A stretch of 13,365 bases of DNA from a bacterium (lineage in GTDB: Bacteria; Oederibacteriota; PGYV01; DSBP01), in the NCBI GenBank assembly GCA_011049465.1, contig DSBP01000120.1, forward strand, positions 1 through 13,365. Direction: 5' to 3'. Under the pieces are notes generated by a model. It searched no databases and was not told the DNA's origin. It saw nothing but the letters and a program-made list of their open reading frames with translations. A program made the translations under genes and the position numbers. Position 1 is the stretch's first letter. Each line of letters starts with the position of its first letter. Shown here in pieces: positions 6,399-13,116 of this stretch.

Positions 6399-7371
6399 CA
6401 GGAAGCACGGCCCCTGTTTTTTTAAACATTCCCATATTCCTGAATTTTTCATATCTCTCTTTCAGCAGAACTTCAACCGGTTTTCGCATTAAAACATCAA
6501 GGTTCTTAATCAGCGCTTCCTTCAGCTTGCCTGCGGCAAAATCCGGGTCCGTATGCGCCCCTTCAGCGGGTTCCTCTATTATCTCGTCTATGACCTTGAA
6601 AGAAAGAAGGTCCCCGGCAGTAGGCTTCAGTGCCTGCGCCGCGTCAGAGGCGCGCTTGGAGTCTTTCCAGAGTATTGCGGCGCAGCCCTCAAACGATATC
6701 ACGCTGTACATGGCATACTTCATCATAAGAACCCTGTCTCCAACGCCAATGCCGAGCGCGCCGCCGCTGCCGCCTTCTCCTATAACGCTTATTATCACCG
6801 GGACCTTAAGCCTTGCCATTTCAAGAAGATTTTTCGCTATGGCCTCTGCCACTCCGCGCTCCTCCCCCTCTATTCCGGGAAACGCGCCCATAGTATCGAT
6901 AAAAGTAATCACAGGCAGGCCGAACTTCTCGGCCAGTTTCATGAGCCTGAGCGCTTTTCTGTAACCGTCAGGCTGGGCCATGCCGAAATTCCTGAGTATG
7001 TTTTCTTTTGTATCCTTTCCCTTCTGGAGCCCCAGAACCATTACAGGCCTGTCTTCAAGCCTGGCTGTCCCGCCCACAAGCGCCTTGTCATCGCCAAACC
7101 CCCTGTCTCCGTGCAGTTCGGAAAACCCGTTAAAAATCCGCTCAATATAATCAAGGGTTCTTGGCCTCTTCGGGTGCCTCATTATCTGGAAAATCTGCCA
7201 CGGAGTGAGTTCCTTGTATATCTCGGCTCTCATTTCAGCGATTTTAGCCTCCAGCTTTGAGACCTCCTCGTCAACATTAATGCTCTTGTCCTTTGCGAGC
7301 GCTTTCAGCTCATCTATTTTTCTGCGAAGCTCAAAAATAGGCTTTTCAAATTCAAGCCTGTGCTGATCCAT
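6382..7371 (-). CDS. accA: Acetyl-CoA carboxylase carboxyltransferase subunit alpha
   Basis: With AccD it forms the carboxyltransferase that moves CO2 from carboxybiotin to acetyl-CoA, giving malonyl-CoA for fatty acid synthesis. The 329-residue protein is full length. Visible family blocks are the N-terminal helical part ending ELTPWQIFQIMRHPKRP, then FNGFSELHGDR, the GFGDD/GLQKG region, FIDTMGAFPG, and the oxyanion-type glycine loop GEGGSGGALGIG. The ATG is preceded by AAGGAG seven bases upstream, the clearest Shine-Dalgarno in the operon. The gene starts 12 bases after the small barrel protein gene and overlaps the amidase gene by 17 bases. accB, accC and accD are not here. birA, needed to activate the carrier subunit, lies further down the same run. 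Confidence 0.97.
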   Translation of the reverse strand: MDQHRLEFEKPIFELRRKIDELKALAKDKSINVDEEVSKLEAKIAEMRAEIYKELTPWQIFQIMRHPKRPRTLDYIERIFNGFSELHGDRGFGDDKALVGGTARLEDRPVMVLGLQKGKDTKENILRNFGMAQPDGYRKALRLMKLAEKFGLPVITFIDTMGAFPGIEGEERGVAEAIAKNLLEMARLKVPVIISVIGEGGSGGALGIGVGDRVLMMKYAMYSVISFEGCAAILWKDSKRASDAAQALKPTAGDLLSFKVIDEIIEEPAEGAHTDPDFAAGKLKEALIKNLDVLMRKPVEVLLKERYEKFRNMGMFKKTGAVLPDENPA

Positions 7372-7383
7372 TTTTTCTCTCCT

Positions 7384-8076
7384 TCAAAAATAGCTTATAT
7401 AAAGAATTTTTAGTATTCTTGACAACCGCATATCTTCCTGCCCGATTCTGTATTTTGCCGCTACCGCAATCTCTATGGGGTCGAAGAAATAGGCAAGCGA
7501 CCCGTTAATAAACCCCCTGTCCCCCCTGAAAATTCCGTCATATTCAAGATTTGCCGTAAACTCCCTTGTTACCGCAAACGCCATTCCCGCGCCCATGTCA
7601 ACTTCCCTGCCAAACTCCGCAAATTGATTTGTATGAATCGCTCCGGTCAACTGGACAAAAACCGGCCCTATTCCGGCCTCTTTGCTCACAGCCAAGAAAA
7701 CCCCTTTAGGCGGCACTCCAAAATAACCTTCCCCCTCATAACCAAGGGCAATGGCGGGAACGGGCCCCTCGTCGTCCGTTATCCTTATCTTCCCCAGGAA
7801 CTTCAGGGGCAAAACAACATGTATATCGCCTGTGCCTATAACATTTATTACATTAAACGCACCGCCTATCATAAGCCTGTCAAATATGCCGACATAAAGC
7901 CTTGTAAGTATGCCTCCGCCGGGGTATAGCTTGATATCGCCGCGCACCTCTCCCTTTAAAAGCGTACCGGCTGCCGGCACATCAAACAGCTCTATATTTC
8001 TTGCCTGCGCGCCGTGAACAGGCTGCGTCATAAAAAAAACAACAACCGCAAGCGCCGCAACAAAAATCCTTGTCAT
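7384..8076 (-). CDS. Small outer-membrane beta-barrel protein, function unknown
   Basis: I do not recognise a named function. From the ATG at 8076 (GGAGG four bases upstream) the protein has 230 residues. A signal peptide covers 1-23 or 1-25 (HGAQA), after which short amphipathic stretches alternate with turns. The last residues, KILYISYF, end in phenylalanine with alternating aromatic/hydrophobic residues, the usual BAM recognition signature of outer-membrane barrels. The segment GDIKLYPGGGILTRLYVGIF followed by PAIALGYEGEGYFG resembles the small YjbH-like barrels of uncultivated Gram-negative lineages; this is recognition by eye only. An in-frame ATG at 8118 would start inside the previous gene and precede the signal peptide, so it is unlikely. 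The gene lies 22 bases after the TPR/coiled-coil gene and probably works with its two upstream neighbours. Confidence 0.8.
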   Translation of the reverse strand: MTRIFVAALAVVVFFMTQPVHGAQARNIELFDVPAAGTLLKGEVRGDIKLYPGGGILTRLYVGIFDRLMIGGAFNVINVIGTGDIHVVLPLKFLGKIRITDDEGPVPAIALGYEGEGYFGVPPKGVFLAVSKEAGIGPVFVQLTGAIHTNQFAEFGREVDMGAGMAFAVTREFTANLEYDGIFRGDRGFINGSLAYFFDPIEIAVAAKYRIGQEDMRLSRILKILYISYF

Positions 8077-8098
8077 ACATCCTCCGTTGAATCCGGCC

Positions 8099-8770
8099 TC
8101 AAAGGCCGGTTTCATCATTTTTCCCGCGTTCTTCTATCCGCCCGATTCTGCCGGAATTTTCATCCTGCCGGAGCGTTAAATACTTAACAGCAGCTTCAGC
8201 CCTTTTCAGGCCTCTTAAAATGTATATATTAACAAATAACAGGAGTAAAATAAAGAATAAAATGGCCGCCAGCACCTTCACAACCACGGATGATTCCTTT
8301 TCGAGCCTCTCCGCCAGAACACGCGCCTTCTCCGCGTTTTCATCCGCCCTTTTCTCAGAGGCCTCAAGCCCGGCCTTAAGCGCCTCTGTGCCTGCCGCGG
8401 CTTCGTCCCTTACTTTATCAATACGCCTGTTAATTTCATTCAGAAGCATGTAGTATTGCGAAAACCCCTCCGGCCCCGCAACAGCGCTCTTTTTCCGGCC
8501 ATCCTTAACGGTTTCCTTCCTTAATCCGCTGTCTATTATTATCAGGCTTTCGCGCTCTTCAGCCAGCACAGCATAAAACGCCTCGTACTTCGGGTTTTCA
8601 GGCTCATTTTTTACCGCCTTTTCCATCAACAAAGCAGCCGCTTCAGCATCTCCCCCAAGATACAGGTTAACGGCCCTCTCAAAATCCGCATCTGCCTGAG
8701 AAGCAAATACCGCGCCGCCTGCGGCAGCCAGTTTAACAGCGATTATAAAAAACAAAACAAGCCTTATCAT
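8099..8770 (-). CDS. Periplasmic TPR/coiled-coil protein with one C-terminal membrane segment
   Basis: No family name is recognised. The 223 residues show a signal peptide at 1-23 (VFAS), a TPR-like helical pair at about 27-60 (FERAVNLYLGGDAEAAALLM), a long helical, charge-rich probable coiled coil at about 110-160, a strong membrane segment at 162-185, and a basic then acidic tail of about 38 residues. With a cleaved signal peptide and the RGLKR stretch after the membrane segment, the N-terminal part should be periplasmic and the tail cytoplasmic (type I). It could transmit or anchor between periplasm and cytoplasm. Its ATG overlaps the stop of the barrel-FN3-TPR gene (ATGA), with GGAG seven bases upstream. 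Coupling to an outer-membrane protein suggests a trans-envelope partner; that is inference. Confidence 0.8.
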   Translation of the reverse strand: MIRLVLFFIIAVKLAAAGGAVFASQADADFERAVNLYLGGDAEAAALLMEKAVKNEPENPKYEAFYAVLAEERESLIIIDSGLRKETVKDGRKKSAVAGPEGFSQYYMLLNEINRRIDKVRDEAAAGTEALKAGLEASEKRADENAEKARVLAERLEKESSVVVKVLAAILFFILLLLFVNIYILRGLKRAEAAVKYLTLRQDENSGRIGRIEERGKNDETGL

Positions 8771-10095
8771 TTTCCAACTCCGGCGCTTATGATTTTTTTC
8801 AGCCGTTCCTTGAGCATTACTGTTTCAGCGTATTTATCGGCACCTCTTCCGGCTGACTCAAGGCGCTTCAACGCGTCTGCGTAACTGCCCTTAATATATA
8901 ACACTCTGGCGCTTTTGTAAACGCGGTTTATGTCTTCCGGCATCTTAGCCGGCTCAACCCTCACTTTTATCGACCCTTCGCTCTCTTCACCGCCTGAAAA
9001 CGCAGTAATACGAACCTCATAAACCAGTCCGTTTTCAAGGCCTCTTATAAGAAAACCGGCCTCATCCGCGCCGGCCGTGTCCGTAAAGGTTTCCGTGCCT
9101 TTATCATCACCGACATATACCCTGAACCCGTCAATGCTTCCGTAAACCGAATTCCATTTTATATACGCCGAGCCGTCCCCGGGATGTGCTTTAAGCGCCG
9201 ACGGAGGCGGAAGCCGTTTTCCCGGTTTTCCCGGCAGAACAAACCTGATTCCCATCTTATGGGACTGCCCCATCTTTTCATGCGTCATAAAAGCGTAATC
9301 AATAATAAAACCTCCGGCCTTCAAACCTGCCCCTGCGGTAACAGAAGGGCCTATTGATTCATAAAACACCGCGCCGCACCGCGCCGCAACCGGCCCAAAT
9401 TCTTTCTCAACACCCGCCATAACCTGCGTGCCGCCGTTTACGTTTAAGTCAAACCGCAGGGAGGCCGAGACAGCCGCCGTAACCGCCCCTTTATAATTAA
9501 TACCCGCGTCCAGCTTTGTCCCTATGTCATCCTCTGCCCCGCCTTCAAATCTTAAGCGTGACGCCGGATCACTGATAAAAAGAGCGAACCCGATTTTTTC
9601 AGCAGCCAGAAAATCCTTTATATAATATATGATACCCGCATCAGCGCTTAATGCCCTTGCGGGAGCTCCGTAGAGAACGTCCAGCAACTTAACGCTTAAG
9701 CCGGCATATAAATCCCTGAAAAGCGGCGCTGCGGCCGAGACAGAATAAACATTTTCCCTGCTTCCTGTTTCCGAAAACACGGATGAAGCACCTGCCGCGA
9801 CAGTAAAAGAACGCAAAATTCCCAGCGACGCTCCAAACGCCCAGAACTGCCTTTTATGATTTACAAGCGAACCGTACGCCCCGATAAAACCCTCTCCTTC
9901 ACAGGATGCCAGGCCCGCGGGGTTATTAAAGACAGCTCCGACGCCTTCGGCAGAAACAGCCGTGGACGCCCCCATGCCTGATACTGCCGGGTCAATATTA
10001 TTAATGGCGCCTCCGCTGAAATAAGCCATTACAGGCGCGGTAAATAAAATCAGGGGCAGAACCGCCGCCCTTTGCAGAAAAACCCGTTTTTTCAT
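8767..10095 (-). CDS. PorV/UPF0164-like outer-membrane protein with FN3 and TPR-like C-terminus
   Basis: From the ATG at 10095 (AAGGAG five bases upstream) the protein has 442 residues. It has a signal peptide at 1-24 (PVMA). A probable 14-strand-type barrel region (about 25-288) opens with DPAVSGMGASTAVSAEGVGA and FNNPAGLA, the signature start of PorV/UPF0164/FadL-like barrels. A fibronectin type III domain spans about 297-382 (PPSALKAH, YIKWNS, YEVRITAFSGGEES). A C-terminal helical pair at about 388-437 (ARVLYIKGSYADALKRLESA) looks like a TPR. FN3 and TPR would lie in the periplasm or at the surface. It heads the nine-gene run, behind a candidate promoter at 10162-10190. PorV in Bacteroidota serves type IX secretion, but nothing else of that system is seen, so function is open. 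An ATG at 10116 adds seven residues and is less likely. Confidence 0.82.
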   Translation of the reverse strand: MKKRVFLQRAAVLPLILFTAPVMAYFSGGAINNIDPAVSGMGASTAVSAEGVGAVFNNPAGLASCEGEGFIGAYGSLVNHKRQFWAFGASLGILRSFTVAAGASSVFSETGSRENVYSVSAAAPLFRDLYAGLSVKLLDVLYGAPARALSADAGIIYYIKDFLAAEKIGFALFISDPASRLRFEGGAEDDIGTKLDAGINYKGAVTAAVSASLRFDLNVNGGTQVMAGVEKEFGPVAARCGAVFYESIGPSVTAGAGLKAGGFIIDYAFMTHEKMGQSHKMGIRFVLPGKPGKRLPPPSALKAHPGDGSAYIKWNSVYGSIDGFRVYVGDDKGTETFTDTAGADEAGFLIRGLENGLVYEVRITAFSGGEESEGSIKVRVEPAKMPEDINRVYKSARVLYIKGSYADALKRLESAGRGADKYAETVMLKERLKKIISAGVGK

Positions 10096-10125
10096 CCATT
10101 CTCCTTGATATAACATTTGACATTT

Positions 10126-10146
10126 CCGGCTGTTTTATTATGCCGG
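10126..10146. other. Short inverted repeat in the 5' leader of the long operon
   Basis: CCGGC (10126-10130) and GCCGG (10142-10146) flank an AT-rich 11-base spacer, between the candidate promoter and the first gene's Shine-Dalgarno. Five base pairs around a large loop is weak; it could be a leader hairpin or a protein-binding half-site pair. Confidence 0.25.
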
Positions 10147-10161
10147 CCCGCAGCCTGCCGC

Positions 10162-10190
10162 AGTGTATCTGATTATTCAACGAAGCTCAA
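10162..10190 (-). promoter_or_regulatory. Candidate sigma-70-type promoter of the long minus-strand operon
   Basis: On the minus strand TTGAGC (10185-10190) gives 4 of 6 matches to the -35 box, and TACACT (10162-10167) gives 4 of 6 to the -10 box, separated by exactly 17 bases. Transcription would start near 10155, leaving a leader of about 60 bases before the ATG at 10095. The gap of 146 bases is the only sizeable one between nrdR and birA, so a promoter is expected here. Confidence 0.45.
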
Positions 10191-10202
10191 TCCGCCCTTC
10201 AT

Positions 10203-10237
10203 TCCGGCAGCAAGCAGCCTTTCTTGGCGAAGCCGGA
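10203..10237. other. Inverted-repeat cluster just after nrdR
   Basis: TCCGGC (10203-10208) and GCCGGA (10232-10237) are a perfect six-base inverted repeat. Between and partly overlapping them are two smaller ones, GGC(AGCAAGCA)GCC and GGC(GAA)GCC. On the minus strand this directly follows the nrdR stop codon and could fold as a branched 3' structure. No T-run follows, so it is at best a weak or factor-dependent terminator. Confidence 0.4.
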
Positions 10238-10241
10238 TAAA

Positions 10242-10706
10242 TCACGCGCCGTCTTTATCCGTTAAAAATTTCTGAAGTTCGCGCGTAAAGGCGTTTATAT
10301 CCTTAAACTGCCTGTAAACAGAGGCAAACCTCACATATGCCACTTCATCAAGTTTTGCCAGCTTCTCCATGACCATCTCCCCGATTGAGGCCGATGGAAT
10401 CTCTTTTTCCATCCTGCTGTAAAGCTGTTTTTCTATGTCTTCTATCACCTCGTAAAGCTTTTCAATGGAAATGGGCCGCTTTTCGCACGCCTTTGTAAGC
10501 CCCGCGAGAATCTTATTCCTGTCAAAGGATTCCCTCCTGCCGTCCTTCTTTATTACAAGCGGCAGGGCGTGCTCTATCTGCTCATACGTGGTAAAACGTT
10601 TTGTGCACTTGAGGCACTCCCTCCTCCGCCTTATTGACTCTCCCTCCCTGCTTTCCCTCGAGTCAACAACCTTATCAACCTTATGCCCGCAGTATGGACA
10701 CTTCAT
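10242..10706 (-). CDS. nrdR: Transcriptional repressor NrdR
   Basis: This is a nucleotide-sensing repressor of ribonucleotide reductase genes; ATP/dATP binding to its ATP-cone controls oligomerisation and DNA binding to NrdR boxes. The 154-residue length is typical. The N-terminal zinc ribbon has C3, C6, C31 and C34 (MKCPYCGH and ECLKCTKRFTTYE) and the basic RRRREC region. The ATP-cone follows from about residue 49 (LVIKKDGRRESFDRNKI) to about 139, including EVAYVRFASVYRQF. It starts 4 bases after the O-antigen-ligase-type gene with only a weak GAGA-type binding site, suggesting coupled translation. I see no NrdR-box pair near it and no nrd structural gene in the window. Confidence 0.97.
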   Translation of the reverse strand: MKCPYCGHKVDKVVDSRESREGESIRRRRECLKCTKRFTTYEQIEHALPLVIKKDGRRESFDRNKILAGLTKACEKRPISIEKLYEVIEDIEKQLYSRMEKEIPSASIGEMVMEKLAKLDEVAYVRFASVYRQFKDINAFTRELQKFLTDKDGA

Positions 10707-10710
10707 TCTC

Positions 10711-12960
10711 TCACCGCTTTCTCAGCTGTTCAAGCTGTCCCAGCGCCCTCTGATCCGCCGGGTTGATTCGCAGCACGGTTTCATACATCCTGGCAGCAGC
10801 ATCATTGTTTCCTGTCATTTCATGGAGCCGCCCGATATTCAGGTATCCCTCGGCATAATCGGGCCTTCTCTCAACCGATTTTTCGAACATCCTTATCGCG
10901 TCATTTACCCTTCCCAGATTCGCGTATAGTATCCCGAGGTTGCTGTATGTTGACGTCTCGGTCACTATGTCCCTGTGCCATTGTTTATTGTCTATGGCCT
11001 GCTCATAATAATACAGAGCCTGCTCTGTTTTGTCCTTTCCCTGAAGCATATATATATACCCCATATAACTCAAAGGCATCGCAAGATCGGGATAAAGCCG
11101 CATATATCTTTCACACAGCTCAAGAGCCTTGTCAAACTCTCCCCTGTTGATATGAATGCCGGCAAGATCCATCCCAAAGTAGGCGTTGACCGGGTCCCGC
11201 TTAATCGCTTCGTTATAATACCTGATTGCGTCCTCGTATTTTGAGCTGTCAAGCGACTCGCCGTAAACCTTATAAACCCTTGCTATATTATTATAGTTAT
11301 ACCCGTTAATCGGGTTAATTTCAAGGGTCCTCCGGTGAATTTTCAGAGCCTCGTTGATGAAATATCTTTTTTTCTGAGGGTCGCTTTCCTTTCTCACAAG
11401 GCGCTCGTATCCGATACCGTATTTAACCCAGTATATTTCACGCTGCGGGTTCAGTTTTACGGCCCTGTCATAATAATGCGTTGACAGGTCATCCCTGTCA
11501 GCCGCGACAGCTATGTTCCCTATTTTAAAATAAAGATCCGCGGCCCAGTAGGTAATCAGCCTTGCCTGGAGCGCGATTACGGCTATTACGGCCGCCGCTA
11601 TAACAGCTTTTTTATGCCTTTGAAAAAAACCCTCCAGGCTGAAACTGTAGTAGTTCTTTTTTCCCGATTCCAGCGCTATAATCATCGCCATGCACACCCA
11701 GTAAAGCGAGCCGTAAGCCACCACAGTATAGTTGAAGAGCCCCTGCGTAAAGTATGCGGCCACAGCCATGAAAAATCCGAACACAAGGTAGCGCCTGAAC
11801 AGGTCCTTTTCGCCGAATATCAGGTTGTATGACTTTTTTAAGTAAGTTAAAAACAAAAGCATAAAAAAACCGAAACCAGCCATTCCCTGCGTCGCGAGAA
11901 CCTGAAGAAATACATTATGGGTTTTTTCCGGGGTCCCGTTCCACTCAAGCTGCCAGTAGATGGGCAGCCTGTAATAAGGAAAAACCACCTGGAAAGTGTC
12001 GAGCCCTGTTCCAAAAACCGGATTGTCGCGGAACATCATAAGGGCGCTCTTCCATATATACAGCCTCGGGGTCAGGACAAAATTTCCCGGCACAATTATG
12101 AGCAGCATCCTCTCCCACAGCATGGCCATCGCAGACCTCACTATCGGCAGAAAGAGGGTTATTACAAGAAGAAATCCAAACGCAACAAACCAGTTCCTGT
12201 TTGCCTTAAAGAGCCCTTCTTTCTCGCGCCTCGCGTCAATAAAAGCGTATACGGTAATCAGAATAAGCGTGACAAGAAGGCTGATGAACCCGGCCCTGGA
12301 CTTCGTAAGAAAAAGCACCATTATGGCCGCGAGCAGTATAACAAGAACCGGGGCCTTATTGGCGTTCTTTTTCGTTATAAAAAACAACATAAAAATAACA
12401 GGAATCGCGCTTACAAGATAAGCGGCAAGAAAATTAGGGTTTCCCAGCGTGGAAAAGAACCTCTCGGGGCTGTATGTCTCGGGGTTCCACTTAACAAAAT
12501 CCCACCCGAGATTTTGCGCCAAACCATAGGAGCATATTATCGCGGTTGCCGCCAGTATGGAAAAGACAATCTTTCCGATAAAAATGCGTTTTTGCGAAAT
12601 ATTTACCACGATATAAAAAAGAAAGAAATAATTGATTGCCGTTATTATTCCTTCGTAATCCTCGTAAACACCGAAAATGGAAATCATCAGGTTTTTCGTG
12701 AAAATCACGGTCAAAAAAGATACCGCAAGGTAGCCTGCCAGTGGGAAATCAAAATCCGTTTTAACAAGCAGGAGCCGCTTCTCCTTTATCGTGCTGATGA
12801 GAAAAAGCCCCGCGGCAAAAACAGTAAAAAAACGCATAACAAACATCTTGTTGGTCTCAAAGACATCATTGGCGCGCGTAAAAAATATCAACGGCACTAT
12901 GATTACCATCGCCAGAATAGACAACTCTATTGCCTTGTCAGCCATCCTCTTTGAAAACAA
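10711..12960 (-). CDS. O-antigen ligase-family (Wzy_C) membrane protein with C-terminal TPR domain
   Basis: The 749-residue protein has about a dozen hydrophobic segments over 10-470, then a soluble TPR part (about 475-745). The Wzy_C core runs about 165-370: STLGNPNFLAAYL (170-182), SRAGF with R222, PRLYIWKSALMMF with R299, and the periplasmic-loop histidine H348 in KTHNVFLQ, residues of the kind essential in WaaL/Wzy/PglL enzymes. At least five TPR units follow, e.g. EDAIRYYNEAIKRDP, KALELCERYMRLYPD, YSNLGILYANLGR, NDAAARMYETVLRINP. Such proteins polymerise or transfer undecaprenyl-linked glycans to lipid A core or proteins; which is unclear here. The start is TTG at 12958-12960 with GGAG seven bases upstream; ATG 12945 would cost five residues but lacks a well-placed site. 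No other glycan genes are in the window. Confidence 0.88.
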   Translation of the reverse strand: MFSKRMADKAIELSILAMVIIVPLIFFTRANDVFETNKMFVMRFFTVFAAGLFLISTIKEKRLLLVKTDFDFPLAGYLAVSFLTVIFTKNLMISIFGVYEDYEGIITAINYFFLFYIVVNISQKRIFIGKIVFSILAATAIICSYGLAQNLGWDFVKWNPETYSPERFFSTLGNPNFLAAYLVSAIPVIFMLFFITKKNANKAPVLVILLAAIMVLFLTKSRAGFISLLVTLILITVYAFIDARREKEGLFKANRNWFVAFGFLLVITLFLPIVRSAMAMLWERMLLIIVPGNFVLTPRLYIWKSALMMFRDNPVFGTGLDTFQVVFPYYRLPIYWQLEWNGTPEKTHNVFLQVLATQGMAGFGFFMLLFLTYLKKSYNLIFGEKDLFRRYLVFGFFMAVAAYFTQGLFNYTVVAYGSLYWVCMAMIIALESGKKNYYSFSLEGFFQRHKKAVIAAAVIAVIALQARLITYWAADLYFKIGNIAVAADRDDLSTHYYDRAVKLNPQREIYWVKYGIGYERLVRKESDPQKKRYFINEALKIHRRTLEINPINGYNYNNIARVYKVYGESLDSSKYEDAIRYYNEAIKRDPVNAYFGMDLAGIHINRGEFDKALELCERYMRLYPDLAMPLSYMGYIYMLQGKDKTEQALYYYEQAIDNKQWHRDIVTETSTYSNLGILYANLGRVNDAIRMFEKSVERRPDYAEGYLNIGRLHEMTGNNDAAARMYETVLRINPADQRALGQLEQLRKR

Positions 12961-12975
12961 CCTGCTTCTCCATCT

Positions 12976-12992
12976 GCGCGCCTTAAGCGCGC
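12976..12992 (-). other. GCGCGC hairpin before the O-antigen-ligase-type gene
   Basis: GCGCGC (12976-12981) and GCGCGC (12987-12992) form a six-base stem with a CTTAA loop, ending only a few bases before the GGAG ribosome-binding site of the TTG-started gene. It closely resembles the hairpin before valS (5000-5018). There is no T-run, so it is not a standard terminator. Confidence 0.5.
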
Positions 12993-13033
12993 TGATTCTC
13001 CGGTTTTTTTATTGCGTTTCAAAATGCCCGTGA

Positions 13034-13046
13034 ATTATCCTTTATA
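13034..13046 (-). promoter_or_regulatory. Possible -10 region for the O-antigen-ligase/nrdR unit
   Basis: The minus strand reads TATAAAGGATAAT here, containing TATAAA (13041-13046) and GATAAT (13034-13039), each a 5 of 6 match to the -10 consensus. I find no good -35 box at the right distance for either. The 156-base gap at 12961-13116 is the natural place for a promoter, so this is a tentative call. Confidence 0.25.
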
Positions 13047-13116
13047 TAAAAAACACCGGTTTCAGGCATGGCCCATCACATTTCTTCGCAGCAGCGCCTG
13101 TCCCGGGCAAATCAAT

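Noticed and set aside
6399..6452. Upstream ATG (6452) as the amidase start
   Set aside because: It would place 18 residues before a normal signal peptide and lengthen the overlap with accA to 71 bases. Kept only as an alternative.
8077..8118. Upstream ATG (8118) as the start of the small barrel protein
   Set aside because: The ATG at 8076 has a strong GGAGG and begins directly with the signal peptide; the upstream start lies inside the previous gene.
7384..10095. Part of a type IX secretion system because of the PorV-like barrel
   Set aside because: No PorU, PorK-N, SprA/Sov or C-terminal sorting domain is visible, and PorV/UPF0164 barrels occur widely without that system.
10096..10241. NrdR-box pair controlling this gap
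   Set aside because: I could not find two spaced copies of the known NrdR-box pattern here or near nrdR itself.
11917..12954. Long plus-strand open frame of 345 codons
   Set aside because: It is exactly antisense to the O-antigen-ligase-type gene, is very rich in Lys/Arg/Asn/Gln with no domain pattern, and has no Shine-Dalgarno. It is a shadow of the real gene.
13041..13056. Intrinsic terminator of the HAMP gene at the T-run on the minus strand
   Set aside because: The T-run (13051-13053 and nearby) is not preceded by a stable hairpin; GGCCATGCC gives only a three-base stem. The AT-rich run fits a -10 region as well.
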